Below are positions 1-10,185 of a stretch of DNA of 64,000 nucleotides, piece by piece. This DNA is from Candidatus Roseilinea mizusawaensis (GTDB lineage: Bacteria; Chloroflexota; Anaerolineae; J036; Brachytrichaceae), in NCBI GenBank assembly GCA_016841965.1, contig JAEANN010000044.1:372001-436000 (forward strand), read 5' to 3'. Numbering within the stretch: the stretch's first letter is position 1; every line of letters begins with the position of its first letter. Below the pieces are notes generated by a model. It saw only the letters and a program-made list of their open reading frames with translations. It was not told where the DNA came from and searched no databases. Made by a program: the position numbers and the translations under genes.

Positions 1-78
1 CAAGGCGCCGGCTAATTGCACGACGTACCGTTCTGCCCCACCGACTTCACGAGCGGTGATAATGACGAGCACTTGCAC
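1..78 (-). CDS. Glycosyltransferase family 4, N-terminal fragment (cut by window edge)
   Basis: Only the first 26 codons are inside the window. Reading from a GTG at 78, the frame stays open to base 1 and gives a hydrophobic first strand followed by T-A-R-E-V-G-G-A-E-R-Y-V, the typical start of GT-B family 4 glycosyltransferases (the GGAERYV motif contacts the acceptor or nucleotide sugar). A strong Shine-Dalgarno, GGGAGGAGGG, lies 7 bases before the GTG, which fixes the start. The gene is last in the visible minus-strand polysaccharide cluster, 67 bases after the methyltransferase. Its sugar specificity cannot be judged from the fragment. Confidence 0.75.
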   Translation of the reverse strand, partial: MQVLVIITAREVGGAERYVVQLAGAL

Positions 79-145
79 CGATCTGCCCTCCTCCCGTAGC
101 TTGACCACGCTGTATCACCGTGTTCATTCCACCACAATGCGCGGC

Positions 146-922
146 CTAGATCGGCTGGCACCGCACAAAGATACGGTAACCTAAAACGGTCCAGCCCCGT
201 TGTGATACCCAACGGTCGAGTCGTTGCCACATGCGCGGCGGATTAGCCATGCGTCCGAACTTATAGAAAAACTCCAGCACGTAAGGAAAGGTCTCCCGAC
301 AGGCACGGTCGGTGATGCGCAGCCCGGCCTGGTGAAGGATGGCAAACACCTCATGTTGGGAGAATACCGTGTCAATCGGCTGTTCGGTGCGCAGTGGGTG
401 TTCGTGCGGCAGAAAGCCGCGCATAGGGCGGATCAACGGCGCCAATAGCGCCGTCGGCACACTGAAGGGCAGCCATGCCGCGCTGTTGGGAAAGGTGATG
501 ACAAACGCTCCCTCGGGCTTGAGCAATGGCTTGAGGGCGAGCAGCGCTTGCAACGGCCAGCGCAGGTGTTCTAGGACCTCGGTCAGAATGATCGTATCAA
601 AAAACGCTGCCGGTAATGCCGGTAGATTCGTAAGACTCGCCTGCATAATATGCGCTGCATCCCCCAGATGAGCGCGCGCCTTATCAACATTGGCTGGCGA
701 TATCTCCAGCCCGTAGAGTTCTGCCGTTGGATAGCGCCGATGAAGCTCGACCAAAAGCTGTCCGGCGCCGCAGCCCGCGTCGAGCACGCGCTGTCCCTTT
801 ACATCACCGATAAACTCGGCTACGGCCGGGTAGAAATCCGAGTGCATGGATAGCTCGCCACCAAAAGCGTCGTAGCGAGCCGCAATCTCAGCATCCGTAA
901 GATCGTGGCCTACCTTGATCAT
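146..922 (-). CDS. SAM-dependent class I methyltransferase
   Basis: The 258-aa protein has a Rossmann-type SAM-binding domain. Motif I is V-L-D-A-G-C-G-A-G-Q, an acidic strand end Y-G-L-E-I-S follows, and a later motif reads T-E-V-L-E-H-L. The C-terminal third is basic and aromatic, as in methyltransferases that modify sugars or lipid-linked glycans. I chose the ATG at 922 over an ORF start 17 codons earlier because GGAGGT lies 6 bases before it and its ATG overlaps the TGA of the upstream CgeB-like gene (ATGA coupling). The context points to methylation of a surface glycan, but the substrate is unknown. Confidence 0.8.
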   Translation of the reverse strand: MIKVGHDLTDAEIAARYDAFGGELSMHSDFYPAVAEFIGDVKGQRVLDAGCGAGQLLVELHRRYPTAELYGLEISPANVDKARAHLGDAAHIMQASLTNLPALPAAFFDTIILTEVLEHLRWPLQALLALKPLLKPEGAFVITFPNSAAWLPFSVPTALLAPLIRPMRGFLPHEHPLRTEQPIDTVFSQHEVFAILHQAGLRITDRACRETFPYVLEFFYKFGRMANPPRMWQRLDRWVSQRGWTVLGYRIFVRCQPI

Positions 923-2046
923 GTCCGCACCTCCTGCATCAAGCGCAACATGGTCTGAACGCGCTGTTTCCACGTGTGGTCGCGCAGCACGCGGGCGCGC
1001 GCCGCCTCAGCAATGCGTCGGCGCTCATCCTCATGGCTCAGGTAGTAGTGAATCTTGTCCAACATCTCCTCGGCAGTGTCAAAGCACACGATCTCTTTGC
1101 CTTCCTCGAAAAACTCATTCACGCCGGGAACGCGCTGGAGCAACTGAAACACGCCACAGGCGGCCAGCTCGAAAGCGCGCAAGTTCAAGCCGCGATCCAG
1201 TTCGCCAGGCTGATGATCCACGTGGAAGTTCAAGCCGATCTTGGCTGCGCATAGCGCCTTGACCTGCGCTTCGCCCCAGATTTGCCCTTGCCATGCCTTC
1301 AAGATCGGGCTGCCGATGAAGTGTTCACGGTAGCCGCCCCACACCTTTACGTCCACGCCCCGGGCGATGGCGAGTTCGATCATTTGCCGGCGCGCATGAT
1401 GGAAGCGGCTGCTGAGGCCACCGATGAAGCACACATCGCTGCCGTAGCGGGTGCGCTCGGCTTCTGTGAGCTCGACCGGCCGATGGATTTCAGGGTCAAT
1501 GCCTATCGGCACATACGCAATGCGCCCGGCTGCGCCGGCTGCGCGCAGGCCGGCTTCTAAATTGGCCGGCTGGAAGATAAGATCGAAGTAGGGCAGATTG
1601 GCGCGGTCGCGCGGCAGCATGGTGTTGGCCGGCAACCCGCACCACTGCACCAGCGTCAGGCCGCGCTGTTTGAGCGCCTGTAGCGTGGATCGCCAGATGC
1701 TGCTGCCGAGCGGGATGAACACCACATCGGGTTTGAAATGCTCGATGCGGCGTAGCAGGCTGCGCTGGAGCAGCCACACGTCGAGGCGCGTGCCCCACAG
1801 ACCGGCGCGCATGACCTTGGCCAGCGGCAACGGCAGATGCGCGCGGCGATGCTGGGGCAACAAGAAGCTGCTGCGCATGTCCACCGCCACCTGGCAGCCC
1901 AGCTTCTCGAATTCACGCTTCCAACTGTAGAGCGTGTGCTGGGTGCGCAACAGATGCGTATTGAAATCGCCCCCTTGTACCCGCCAGCTTTGATAGGCCG
2001 ATTCGTAGTAAGCGCGATCAACCTTGTAGTAAACGTAGATTTTCAT
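919..2046 (-). CDS. CgeB-like glycosyltransferase
   Basis: The 375-aa cytoplasmic protein looks like the CgeB/Glyco_trans_1_2 group of GT-B enzymes. It has an N-terminal K-I-Y-V-Y-Y-K strand, a central segment R-I-A-Y-V-P-I-G-I-D-P-E-I-H linking the two Rossmann domains, and a donor-site region L-N-L-R-A-F-E-L-A-A-C-G near residue 300 followed by F-E-E-G-K-E-I-V-C-F. The start at 2046 overlaps the TGA of the asparagine synthase gene (ATGA), which rules out the 17-codon upstream extension. It probably adds one sugar of the surface polysaccharide made by this operon. Donor and acceptor are unknown. Confidence 0.75.
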   Translation of the reverse strand: MKIYVYYKVDRAYYESAYQSWRVQGGDFNTHLLRTQHTLYSWKREFEKLGCQVAVDMRSSFLLPQHRRAHLPLPLAKVMRAGLWGTRLDVWLLQRSLLRRIEHFKPDVVFIPLGSSIWRSTLQALKQRGLTLVQWCGLPANTMLPRDRANLPYFDLIFQPANLEAGLRAAGAAGRIAYVPIGIDPEIHRPVELTEAERTRYGSDVCFIGGLSSRFHHARRQMIELAIARGVDVKVWGGYREHFIGSPILKAWQGQIWGEAQVKALCAAKIGLNFHVDHQPGELDRGLNLRAFELAACGVFQLLQRVPGVNEFFEEGKEIVCFDTAEEMLDKIHYYLSHEDERRRIAEAARARVLRDHTWKQRVQTMLRLMQEVRT

Positions 2047-4025
2047 GCGCGCCTCTCGATCTGGCGCAGCCATACCTCTGCTGCCCCCCAGCGCCACAGG
2101 TTGGCGTCCGTGATTGAGGCATCTGGCGTGTCTTCCGCTGCAAGCATCTTGCGCACCAAGCCCACGTCCAGCCAGTCGCTCAGGCGTGGCCGGTCGTGAA
2201 ACAGCTCACGCCAAAATGGACGCAGCGCCCGCATCCATGCTTGTTCGGGCGTGACAAAGCCCTTCTTATCGCGCCGCCATACAATCGCTGACGGCAAGAG
2301 GTTTCGTACCGCCCGCCGCAAGACGTATTTCGACCAGCCGGCATGCATGCGATACACCGCCGGTAATTGACTGATGTATTCGGCCAATCGCACGTCGAGG
2401 AAGGGGGTGCGCGCCTCAATAGAGAATGCCATTGAGTTGCGATCCTCTGCCCGTAACAAGCGCGGCAGGTTGTACAGAGTGAGATGGGCAAGGTGGCGGG
2501 GCAGGTGAGCGTATGTCTCTGCTGGGAAAGCACGTTGGCGTCGCTGAATAGCTCGTTCGGCGACGCCGGCGCGTAGTCCGATCATGCGTCCCGACCAGCG
2601 CTGCTGCACCCAACGTTGGGCTGCCGACGGCAGTTGGTAGGCCACGCCGCGCGCAAGCACGCCCGCCAGACCGCGGCTGCCAACGCGCCGGATGGCTAAC
2701 GTCTCTCTCCACAGTTGCCGCCAACGCCCGGCGCGTAATAATTGCGATACCCATACGTCAAACGGCAGGTAACCGGCCAGCAGCTCGTCCGACCCTTGCC
2801 CGTCCAATAGCACAGTCACCCCGTGCTCACGCGCCAGGCGCATCACACACCACTGCGCATATATCGAGGTGGTGATCGGCGGCTCATCGTGATGCCAGAC
2901 GAAGCGTTCCAGATCGGCTCGTAGCCCCTCTGCGGTGGGAAAGGTGCAGTGCCATTCGGCGCCGGTTTGCTCGACTACGATTTGGGCAAAGGGCCGCTCG
3001 TCACTGACAGGGTCATCGTAAGCAGCGGTGAAGGTCTTTTGCCGTGCGCCAAGCTGCTCGCGCGGTATGCCGTGCTCCGTCTGCATGAGCACGTTGACCA
3101 GCGCCACAATAGCTGACGAATCCAGGCCGCCGGAGAGGCACGTGCCTACCGGCACATCACTGCGCAAGCGCAGGCGCACCGCGTCGGTCAGCAACTCCAA
3201 CACGCGCTGCGCCGGCCCGTCGTCCGGTTGCGCCGGCCCAATGTCGGGGTTGACCGGCAGTGACCAGTAACGTTTGATTGCAAACGCACCCTCGGAGATG
3301 CTGAGCGAGTGGCCGCCGGGCAGTTGGCGAATGTTGGCGAACATGGCGCCATCGAGCCGGCTGGCCTCGTAGCCGGCCAGGAAGTCTTCGAGGATAATCT
3401 CGTCCACCTGTGGGGGGATAAGGCCGCTAGCCCAGAGCGCTTTTGGCTCAGAAGCGAACGCGAACAGCGTTGGCGTCTTGACGTAGTAAAAGGGCTTCAC
3501 GCCGAAGCGGTCACGGCTGCAGAACAAGACCCGTCGTTGGGCATCCCAAAGGGCGAATGCCCACATGCCGTTGAAACGTTGCACACAAGCCTCACCCCAT
3601 TGGCGATAGGCAGCCAGTAGCACTTCAGTATCGCCGCTGCTGCGAAAGGCGTGGCCGAGCGTGACCAGCTCGGCGCGCAGTTCAACGTAGTTGTAGATCT
3701 CGCCGTTGAAGCAAAGAGTCAATACACCGTCCGCTGTGGTCATCGGGGTATGCCCGGCCGGGCTGAGGTCAAGGATGGCCAGCCGACGTTCGGCTAAACC
3801 CAGGTTAACATGCGGGCGTTCGGTTAGAGTGCGAATGTCCGGCAAATCCACGCCGGGTGGACTGTCCGGCCCTTTGAGATACAGCGCGGCGCCGGTTTGC
3901 GTGTTGAACAGCGCGAGGCCCTCATCGTCCGGCCCACGATGGCGCAACAGGCCGGCCATGCGCTGAAGCTGGGCTAGGTTGATCGGCGCGCCGTCGAGAT
4001 GATAAATACCTGCAATGCCGCACAT
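2043..4025 (-). CDS. asnB: Asparagine synthase (glutamine-hydrolysing)
   Basis: The 660-aa protein transfers ammonia from glutamine to aspartate in an ATP-dependent reaction. It starts M-C-G-I-A-G, so Cys2 is the nucleophile of the class II glutaminase domain (residues 1 to about 210, with R-H-R-G-P-D-D-E-G). The synthetase domain carries the PP-loop S-G-G-L-D-S-S near residue 299. The start at 4025 is required to expose Cys2 after Met removal. The gene lies among glycosyltransferase genes, and AsnB homologues in such clusters often amidate glycan or peptide substrates, so a role in polysaccharide modification is as likely as bulk asparagine synthesis. Confidence 0.88.
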   Translation of the reverse strand: MCGIAGIYHLDGAPINLAQLQRMAGLLRHRGPDDEGLALFNTQTGAALYLKGPDSPPGVDLPDIRTLTERPHVNLGLAERRLAILDLSPAGHTPMTTADGVLTLCFNGEIYNYVELRAELVTLGHAFRSSGDTEVLLAAYRQWGEACVQRFNGMWAFALWDAQRRVLFCSRDRFGVKPFYYVKTPTLFAFASEPKALWASGLIPPQVDEIILEDFLAGYEASRLDGAMFANIRQLPGGHSLSISEGAFAIKRYWSLPVNPDIGPAQPDDGPAQRVLELLTDAVRLRLRSDVPVGTCLSGGLDSSAIVALVNVLMQTEHGIPREQLGARQKTFTAAYDDPVSDERPFAQIVVEQTGAEWHCTFPTAEGLRADLERFVWHHDEPPITTSIYAQWCVMRLAREHGVTVLLDGQGSDELLAGYLPFDVWVSQLLRAGRWRQLWRETLAIRRVGSRGLAGVLARGVAYQLPSAAQRWVQQRWSGRMIGLRAGVAERAIQRRQRAFPAETYAHLPRHLAHLTLYNLPRLLRAEDRNSMAFSIEARTPFLDVRLAEYISQLPAVYRMHAGWSKYVLRRAVRNLLPSAIVWRRDKKGFVTPEQAWMRALRPFWRELFHDRPRLSDWLDVGLVRKMLAAEDTPDASITDANLWRWGAAEVWLRQIERRA

Positions 4026-4029
4026 AGGC

Positions 4030-5055
4030 TCACAGTTTTCTCCTGAATACGGCTTCCAGTTCTTCTTTAAGCAATTGCCGGCGATGGGCCAGCGTGAAGT
4101 GATTGACCACACGCTGACGGGCCGCCTCGCCGAGCTCCGGTCTGGCGAGAGCTTCAGCGATGCCGCGGGCCAGCGCCAGCGGATCGTTGAACGGCGTCAA
4201 GATGCCGGTCTCGCCCACGGTCTCTGGCATGGCATAGCGATTGGCGACCACGGGCACACATTCACAGGCCATCGCTTCGGCCAACGAGACCCCGAACCCC
4301 TCGTGAGCCGAAGCTTGGACGTAGACGCGCGCTCCTTGAAACGCCTGCGCGTATTCGGCAGCCGAAAGGCGCCGCTCGGTGAACCATACGTTTGGTCCGG
4401 CGATGCGCTTCAGATAATCCACGCTGTTGTCCACAAATGCACCGATCACCAAGAATTCGACGTCGGGCAGGTAAGCAGCCGCGCGTACAAATGGTTCGAT
4501 CCCCTTTTGCAACAGCGCCGCGCGCGAAATGGCGTGGCAGGCGGTGACAGCGCGCTGCGCACGTGATCCCTCCCCAGGCTTGAACAGGTCGGTGTCCACG
4601 GCCAGGTGGGCCGTGCGCATGCGACGTGGGCGGCCGTAGCGCAGCACCTCCTCTGCGGAGATATGGGAGAAAGGCAACACGGCATCGCTCAGGCGCATCA
4701 CAAAGGCAAATAGTTTGCGCTTCACCGGATCGCCCATGTCCCCCCATTGAATGTCCGGCACCCAGGTAGCGTCTATGCCGCCGGTGACGATGATCAGCTT
4801 GCGCCGCAGGGCTTTGGTGATGAGCGCCAGCAGCGGCGTGTATTTAGCGAGCACGAAGTAGGCAAATACGCCGTCGGCGCGCCGGCGGATCAGGGCATCG
4901 AGCAGGCGCGTGTAATAGGTATAACGTTGAAAGCCGGCGCATTCCGCTAAATCCAGCGGGATCACTTCAGCCCACTCCGACAACAAGCGGATGTCGGTGG
5001 TCATGAAGCCTGGGTTGATGCGGGGAGCGGTGAAGATAAGGCTGAGTTGTGGCAT
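4030..5055 (-). CDS. Glycosyltransferase family 4 (GT-B)
   Basis: The 341-aa enzyme has a typical C-terminal donor-binding motif H-E-G-F-G-V-S-L-A-E-A-M-A-C-E (the EX7E-type signature), followed by V-P-V-V-A-N. The N-terminal domain holds I-I-V-T-G-G-I-D-A-T-W. A GTG at 5070 is an alternative start, but the ATG at 5055 has GGAG four bases upstream and gives a normal N-terminal strand (M-P-Q-L-S-L-I-F). The gene ends 4 bases before the asparagine synthase start, so the two are translated from one transcript. Sugar specificity is not visible. Confidence 0.82.
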   Translation of the reverse strand: MPQLSLIFTAPRINPGFMTTDIRLLSEWAEVIPLDLAECAGFQRYTYYTRLLDALIRRRADGVFAYFVLAKYTPLLALITKALRRKLIIVTGGIDATWVPDIQWGDMGDPVKRKLFAFVMRLSDAVLPFSHISAEEVLRYGRPRRMRTAHLAVDTDLFKPGEGSRAQRAVTACHAISRAALLQKGIEPFVRAAAYLPDVEFLVIGAFVDNSVDYLKRIAGPNVWFTERRLSAAEYAQAFQGARVYVQASAHEGFGVSLAEAMACECVPVVANRYAMPETVGETGILTPFNDPLALARGIAEALARPELGEAARQRVVNHFTLAHRRQLLKEELEAVFRRKL

Positions 5056-5078
5056 GATGCTCCGAGACACACGGTTGG

Positions 5079-5960
5079 TCAGTCTTTGGACAGTTGCGCC
5101 GCCTGCCAGTAGAAGCGCAATGAACGGAGGAAACTCTTCGGGAAGCGCGCCATATAAGCCAGGAACGAGATCCGCATCATAATCCGTCGTCGGATGAGGC
5201 TATCCGGTAGGCTGGTGCCGCGCAAATTCCAATAGACCTCAGGGATGTCATGAAAGACGATCTGAATCCAGTTTGAGCGTGAGTAGGCCAAATTGTCGGT
5301 GATGCATAGGCTTGCGCATACTGCCATCGTACCGCGCGCAGCAGCGTAGCCAGCCAGATATAGTGGGAAGGCCAGATTGTTCGATACGCCTGGCCAGTGT
5401 TGGATAGCCTCTTTTGCTACTGCTGTGGCGTAGATGTTCGCAGTGATCAGCATCATCCAGTCTTCGTAGATGTTCACGCATTGTTGAAAGAGATTAATCC
5501 CCGGCGCAGAAGATAAATCACATTGAAAGGGATAGATCCCTGCTCTGACGATGGCGCCATCTGATGTAGATTTATTGCCGTTGAGGTGCAGAAATGTCAG
5601 TGGCGCATGGTCTGTGCAAGCCAGCCGCTCCAACACGCTACTCAAGGTGTGGGGCGCGATGCGGTCGTCGTCAGAGACTAACCATACATACGCACCGCGT
5701 GCCTGGCGGATGCAGAACAGACAGTTGCGAATCATACCGATGTTGTTCGGTTGGCGAAAGACTTGCAGGTGGTTCTCGCTGCGGTGCTGCCAGGTCTGGC
5801 AGATCTGGGGTGTTTGGTCAGGCGAGGCGTTATCTGACACGATGAGTTCGATCTCATTCCAGCGGCCGGCAATAGCGTTCACTGCCCAACCAAGCTGCCG
5901 GTCTAGTTCCTGTGCCCGTTTATAGGTCGGAATGGCGATGGTGAGTAAAGGGTTGTTCAT
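5079..5960 (-). CDS. Glycosyltransferase family 2 (GT-A)
   Basis: The 293-aa protein begins [11 protein letters not shown], the canonical first strand and nucleotide-binding turn of GT2 enzymes. It continues with I-V-S-D-N-A-S-P-D and a metal-binding V-S-D-D-D-R near residue 95 (DXD). The start at 5960 overlaps the stop of the epimerase gene (ATGA), so the 22-codon upstream extension is rejected. Lying directly behind the CDP-tyvelose genes, it is a candidate for transferring a dideoxyhexose or a neighbouring residue onto a lipid-linked glycan. That assignment rests on position alone. Confidence 0.82.
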   Translation of the reverse strand: MNNPLLTIAIPTYKRAQELDRQLGWAVNAIAGRWNEIELIVSDNASPDQTPQICQTWQHRSENHLQVFRQPNNIGMIRNCLFCIRQARGAYVWLVSDDDRIAPHTLSSVLERLACTDHAPLTFLHLNGNKSTSDGAIVRAGIYPFQCDLSSAPGINLFQQCVNIYEDWMMLITANIYATAVAKEAIQHWPGVSNNLAFPLYLAGYAAARGTMAVCASLCITDNLAYSRSNWIQIVFHDIPEVYWNLRGTSLPDSLIRRRIMMRISFLAYMARFPKSFLRSLRFYWQAAQLSKD

Positions 5961-6985
5961 AGTGATTCTTCCAACCAGGCCAGCATTTGCTGGAGTCCTG
6001 TGCTTGTGTTTATCTGCGGCACCCAACCCAAGATTCGCGTGGCTTTGGCATTGTTAGCAACGAAGACTTTCTGATCGCTAGCACGCGGCGGCAGATGCCG
6101 CGGGTGGAGTTGTACGCTGAGCATTTGCTCGAGATGCATAAGCAGTTCCAGGATTGACAGGCTCTGCGTCATGCTCCCGCCAATGTTGAACGCCTGGCCG
6201 GCGGCGACGTCGATGCAGGCTGGCGCACAATCCACGTACAACCGCACCAGATCGTCTGCATGCAGCACGTCGCGCACTTGTTTGCCGTTGCCAGCGATGG
6301 TGAACGTGTGGTCGCGTTTACGGACTGTCTCCAGTGCCTGAACGCAGAACCAGCCTACCCAGCCTTGATCGAAGGTGGCAAATTGCCGGCCACCGTATAT
6401 GGAGGAGTGGCGAAAGACGATGGTGCGCACACCAAATATGCGTGCGTAGTCGAGCATGTACTGGTCTGCGCTGCCCTTTGAACAGCCATACGGAGATGCG
6501 AAGCACAGCGGCAAACTTTCGTCAAACCCAGCAGGAAAGTCGGGGGCGATGTACCGGGTTGTCGTTTCCTTGTAGTCAATCCATTCCAAATCGCCGTAAA
6601 CCTTGTTGGTGGAGGAGTAGAGCACGATTGTTTCGGGCGAGTGCAGACGCACGGCTTCCAGCACATTAAGCGAGCCAAGCGCGTTGATCTCGAAGTCTAG
6701 ACGCGGATTGGACAGGCTAGTGGTCATGGCTACCTGGCCGGCCAAGTGGGCAATTATCTGTGGCCGATATTTCTGAATGAGGTCGGTTACAAGATCTGCA
6801 TTTCGAATGTCTCCCTCGACCATGCGCCAGTTCGAGCCATGACGCATGCGCAGCCAGCTCAGATTCTGTTTGCTGCCCACACGGCTCAGGTTATCCAGAA
6901 TCACCACATCATAGCCGCGCGAGAGACATGCATCTGCTACATTGCTACCCACAAAGCCACAGCCGCCGGTTATCAACCAGCGCAT
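5957..6985 (-). CDS. tyv: CDP-paratose 2-epimerase (CDP-tyvelose epimerase)
   Basis: The 342-aa extended SDR protein should convert CDP-paratose to CDP-tyvelose. It has the NAD-binding motif T-G-G-C-G-F-V-G, the stretch [11 protein letters not shown] and the catalytic Y-G-C-S-K. A long insertion then leads to F-D-Q-G-W-V-G-W-F, a combination I recognise from RfbE/Tyv epimerases rather than UDP-glucose epimerases. It overlaps the paratose-synthase-like gene by 13 bases. With the four genes upstream it completes a full CDP-tyvelose pathway, which strengthens the call. Confidence 0.8.
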   Translation of the reverse strand: MRWLITGGCGFVGSNVADACLSRGYDVVILDNLSRVGSKQNLSWLRMRHGSNWRMVEGDIRNADLVTDLIQKYRPQIIAHLAGQVAMTTSLSNPRLDFEINALGSLNVLEAVRLHSPETIVLYSSTNKVYGDLEWIDYKETTTRYIAPDFPAGFDESLPLCFASPYGCSKGSADQYMLDYARIFGVRTIVFRHSSIYGGRQFATFDQGWVGWFCVQALETVRKRDHTFTIAGNGKQVRDVLHADDLVRLYVDCAPACIDVAAGQAFNIGGSMTQSLSILELLMHLEQMLSVQLHPRHLPPRASDQKVFVANNAKATRILGWVPQINTSTGLQQMLAWLEESL

Positions 6986-7887
6986 GATTGTTCCCCCTGC
7001 AAGTGTGTTTGCCACCATGCTATTGTGCGCCGCAGCCCCTCCTCTAAGGTATAGTGTGGCGACCAGCCTAATGTTTGCATCGCCGATAGATCAGCCTGTG
7101 AAAACATCGCCTCGTGGGGACGGTACGGCACTGCGCCGAAATCGAGCTTGGTAGATGCACCGGTGATCCGTTGAATCATACAGGCTACATCGCGGATGCG
7201 CACCGCGCGCCCGCTGCCCAGGGGATACCGCGTGTAGCCGTGTTCCCACTTGGGATTCTGCAAGCTCTGCCGGAGCAGAAGCGCGAACGCGCTTTTGACA
7301 TCTTCGATGTAGATCCAGTCGCGCTGCTGCTCCCCAGCGGTCAGTGGCAGGCGCTCAAGGTGACGCAGACACCCGATGATCACCCGTGGAATAAACTGGT
7401 TTTCATCCTCGTCCTCGCCGTACATGTTCTCGAGCGCCACATCGACGATGCGCATACGCGTTTGCTGTGCGAGCTGTCTTAGCCAATCGGAAAGGTGACT
7501 CTTGCTCAGCGCATAGGAACTGACTTGCGGTGGCAGTGCACTGCCAGCATGGATGAAGCACTCAACCCCAGCACGTTGAGCTGCTTCCGCCAGCCGTACT
7601 CCTAGCAGCACATTGGTCTCGACCAAACTGCTCAATGCCACCTTGCCACGCCCGTAGTCCACCGCGGTATGAATGATGGCAGCTATTGGCTTGAGGCGCT
7701 GCAAAAGCTCATCTAAGGATTCCTGATCTAGGCAGATGATATGGATTTGCTCCATCAGGCCGGCAAGACGGCGCAGGTTGCTGTTCGAACGAACCAGCGC
7801 CACCACGTTGTAATTTTCTCCAACCAATTGCCGTACCAGGTGGCTACCGAGAAAGCCCGATGCGCCGCTGACAACGACTCGCCTCAT
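6973..7887 (-). CDS. CDP-paratose synthase-like NAD(P)-dependent reductase
   Basis: The 304-aa SDR protein has the Rossmann motif S-G-A-S-G-F-L-G, the catalytic Y-A-L-S-K and a downstream D-W-I-Y-I-E-D-V. In the 3,6-dideoxyhexose pathway this position is taken by the C4 ketoreductase (RfbS/Prt for paratose, RfbJ for abequose). Because a 2-epimerase of tyvelose type lies directly downstream, the paratose stereochemistry is the more likely product. The start codon overlaps the stop of rfbH (ATGA). The reductase stereospecificity is inferred from context, not from the sequence itself. Confidence 0.72.
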   Translation of the reverse strand: MRRVVVSGASGFLGSHLVRQLVGENYNVVALVRSNSNLRRLAGLMEQIHIICLDQESLDELLQRLKPIAAIIHTAVDYGRGKVALSSLVETNVLLGVRLAEAAQRAGVECFIHAGSALPPQVSSYALSKSHLSDWLRQLAQQTRMRIVDVALENMYGEDEDENQFIPRVIIGCLRHLERLPLTAGEQQRDWIYIEDVKSAFALLLRQSLQNPKWEHGYTRYPLGSGRAVRIRDVACMIQRITGASTKLDFGAVPYRPHEAMFSQADLSAMQTLGWSPHYTLEEGLRRTIAWWQTHLQGEQSCAG

Positions 7888-9218
7888 GACCGTTTTCTTC
7901 CTGACCCTCGTATAAATTCGTGCATGCTGTCGATGACGAATCTCAGCATATCCTCGCTGAGGCCTGGATACACGCCGATCCAGAAAGTGTCGTGCATGAC
8001 GCGGTTAGTATTGCGCAAATCGCCGACGACACGGAAAGGCTGGTGTTGATAGGCCGGCTGGCGTGTAAGGTTGCCGCCGAACAACAACCGGGTGCCGATC
8101 TTGCGCTGCTCTAGGAAACGCACCAGCGCATTGCGCGTGAATGGTGCACCCTCGGCGACAGTAACGGGGAATCCAAACCAGCTTGGTTGAGCCTGCGGCG
8201 TGGCCTGGGGCAGGATCAAGAACTTCTGCAGGTCGCTCAAGCCCTGCCACAGCCGGTCGAAATTGCGCCGCCGCGCAGCGATGAAACTTGGTAGTTTCTT
8301 CAACTGCGCAACGCCAACTGCTGCTTGCATGTCAGTGGCCTTGAGGTTGTAGCCAATGTGTGAGTAGGTGTATTTGTGGTCGTAGCCGTGAGGCAGTTGC
8401 CCAAGCTGCCAATCGAAGCGCTTGCCGCATGTGTTGTCCTTACCTGGTTCGCACCAACAATCCCTTCCCCAATCGCGGAAGGACTCAACCAGCATCTTCA
8501 ACCGGCCATCGCTGGTCAGCACGCAGCCACCTTCGCCCATCGTGATATGGTGAGCCGGATAAAAGCTCACCGAGGCCAGATCGCCGAACGTGCCCACAGG
8601 CTGGCCGCGGTAGGTAGCTCCAACTGCGTCACAGCAGTCCTCAATCAGCCACAGGTTGTAGCGGCGGACGAAGTCGGTGACGGCGTCGAGGTCGAACGGG
8701 TTGCCCAACGTGTGCGCCATCATCACGGCGCGCGTCCGTTCTGAGCGCGCGGCTTCGAGCTGCGATGTGTCTATGTTGTACGTGGGAATGGTCACGTCCA
8801 CAAACACTGGCGTGAGGTGATTCTGGAAGATCGGGTTGATTGTTGTCGGGAAGCCGGCGGCAACGGTGATGACCTCGTCGCCGGGGCGCAGCGCGCGCTC
8901 GCCCAGCTTGGGTGACGTAAGACAGCTCAGTGCTAGCAAATTGGCTGATGAGCCGGAGTTCACCAGAATGGCATGATGCGCGCCCATGAAGCGGGCAAAC
9001 GCGCGCTCGAATTGCGCCGCAAAGCGGCCGCTGGTCAACCAGAAATCCAGACTCGCTTCCACCAGGTGCTGAAGCTCATCGGCGTCGAACACACGGCCGG
9101 CTACCGGCACTGGCGACACGCCGGGTTCAAATGGGCGCACAGCGAAGGCTTCGGCGTAGTACTCTGCCACCAGACGCTGTATCTCTGCTCGCAGCCGCTC
9201 AGCATTGTCGCTCGCCAT
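7884..9218 (-). CDS. rfbH: CDP-4-keto-6-deoxyglucose 3-dehydrase (E1)
   Basis: The 444-aa protein belongs to the DegT/DnrJ/EryC1 fold, but the usual PLP-binding lysine is replaced by histidine ([13 protein letters not shown], residues about 220-231). This is the hallmark of the PMP-dependent E1 dehydrases that remove the C3 hydroxyl. Cysteines for a [2Fe-2S] centre are present at I-E-D-C-C-D (about 195/196) and in R-D-C-W-C-E...T-C-G (about 254-264). GGAGGT lies 6 bases before the ATG at 9218. The paired E3 reductase is not in the window and may be encoded elsewhere. The gene overlaps rfbG by 20 bases. Confidence 0.9.
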   Translation of the reverse strand: MASDNAERLRAEIQRLVAEYYAEAFAVRPFEPGVSPVPVAGRVFDADELQHLVEASLDFWLTSGRFAAQFERAFARFMGAHHAILVNSGSSANLLALSCLTSPKLGERALRPGDEVITVAAGFPTTINPIFQNHLTPVFVDVTIPTYNIDTSQLEAARSERTRAVMMAHTLGNPFDLDAVTDFVRRYNLWLIEDCCDAVGATYRGQPVGTFGDLASVSFYPAHHITMGEGGCVLTSDGRLKMLVESFRDWGRDCWCEPGKDNTCGKRFDWQLGQLPHGYDHKYTYSHIGYNLKATDMQAAVGVAQLKKLPSFIAARRRNFDRLWQGLSDLQKFLILPQATPQAQPSWFGFPVTVAEGAPFTRNALVRFLEQRKIGTRLLFGGNLTRQPAYQHQPFRVVGDLRNTNRVMHDTFWIGVYPGLSEDMLRFVIDSMHEFIRGSGRKRS

Positions 9219-10185
9219 CAAAGAACCTCCGATACCAGTCAATCGTGCGCTGCAACCCCTCCTCCAAATTGAACAGGGGTCGCCAGCCTAAGATGCGCCG
9301 GGCCTTCTCCGCACTCAAAAACTGATGGCGAATTTCGTTGCTGGCCTCGTTGTGAATTTCTGGGGTAAGCGACGATCCCATCAGGCTAAGGATGCGTTGC
9401 GTTAACTCAAGCACCGTGATCTGAAGTTCATTCGAGAAGTTGAACGCCTCACCTCTCAGCATCGGGTTCTGCGCCAACTTTTCGGCCAGCAACATGTAGG
9501 CAGCGGCCCCGTCCTCCACGTAAAAATAATCGCGGATGTAGTGCCCATCGGAGCGGATGACTGGCCGCTGACCACGCAGCACGGCGCGGATGGTGCCCGG
9601 CACAATGCGGTTCCAGTTCAAGTCGCCGCCGCCATACAAGTTGCCACAACGGGTGATGACCACTGGCAACTGGTAACTGTGCGCGTAAGCGTGGGCGATG
9701 AGGTCGGCGCAGGACTTGCTCACGTCGTATGGGTGACGCCCCCGCAGCGGTGTATCCTCATCGTAAGGTAGCTTAGTCTGATCGCCATAAGCTTTGTCCG
9801 ATGAAGCCACAACGATGTGTTTGACGGATTGGCTGCGGCGACATGCCTCCAGCAAGGCCCAGGTGCCCTGGATGTTCGTCTCAAATGTGGAGACGGGGTT
9901 GCGGTTGGCGATGCCGACGATCGTCTGCGCGGCCAGATGCATCACCGCGTCCACCTCATACTCGCCCAGCACGCGTTCGAGCAGTGGCTGGTCGCGCACG
10001 TCGCCGCGCACGATCTTGACTTGTTCGATCAGCCGGGTGCGCATCAGCTCGCACTGCGGCACCCAATCGCGCACGAGGCATATTACATTTGCGCCGTGAG
10101 CAACGAGGCGCTTGACCAACCAGCCGCCCAGCAGTCCCGTGGCGCCGGTGACCAGCACGGGACGATCCTGCCAGAAATGGCTCAT
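9199..10185 (-). CDS. rfbG: CDP-glucose 4,6-dehydratase
   Basis: The 328-aa SDR protein begins [17 protein letters not shown]. Further motifs are S-S-D-K-A-Y-G, the catalytic Y-D-V-S-K and [14 protein letters not shown], the last being typical of RfbG rather than RmlB. It should oxidise and dehydrate CDP-glucose to CDP-4-keto-6-deoxyglucose using bound NAD. The start at 10185 overlaps the rfbF stop (ATGA), with GGAAGGTGAC just before it. The protein is shorter than the roughly 355 residues usual in enterobacteria, but the conserved blocks look complete. Confidence 0.85.
   Translation of the reverse strand: MSHFWQDRPVLVTGATGLLGGWLVKRLVAHGANVICLVRDWVPQCELMRTRLIEQVKIVRGDVRDQPLLERVLGEYEVDAVMHLAAQTIVGIANRNPVSTFETNIQGTWALLEACRRSQSVKHIVVASSDKAYGDQTKLPYDEDTPLRGRHPYDVSKSCADLIAHAYAHSYQLPVVITRCGNLYGGGDLNWNRIVPGTIRAVLRGQRPVIRSDGHYIRDYFYVEDGAAAYMLLAEKLAQNPMLRGEAFNFSNELQITVLELTQRILSLMGSSLTPEIHNEASNEIRHQFLSAEKARRILGWRPLFNLEEGLQRTIDWYRRFFDGERQC

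Noticed and set aside
12-230. 72-codon minus-strand ORF at the window start
   Set aside because: Wrong frame. The real gene is the GT4 start from GTG at 78 with a strong SD.
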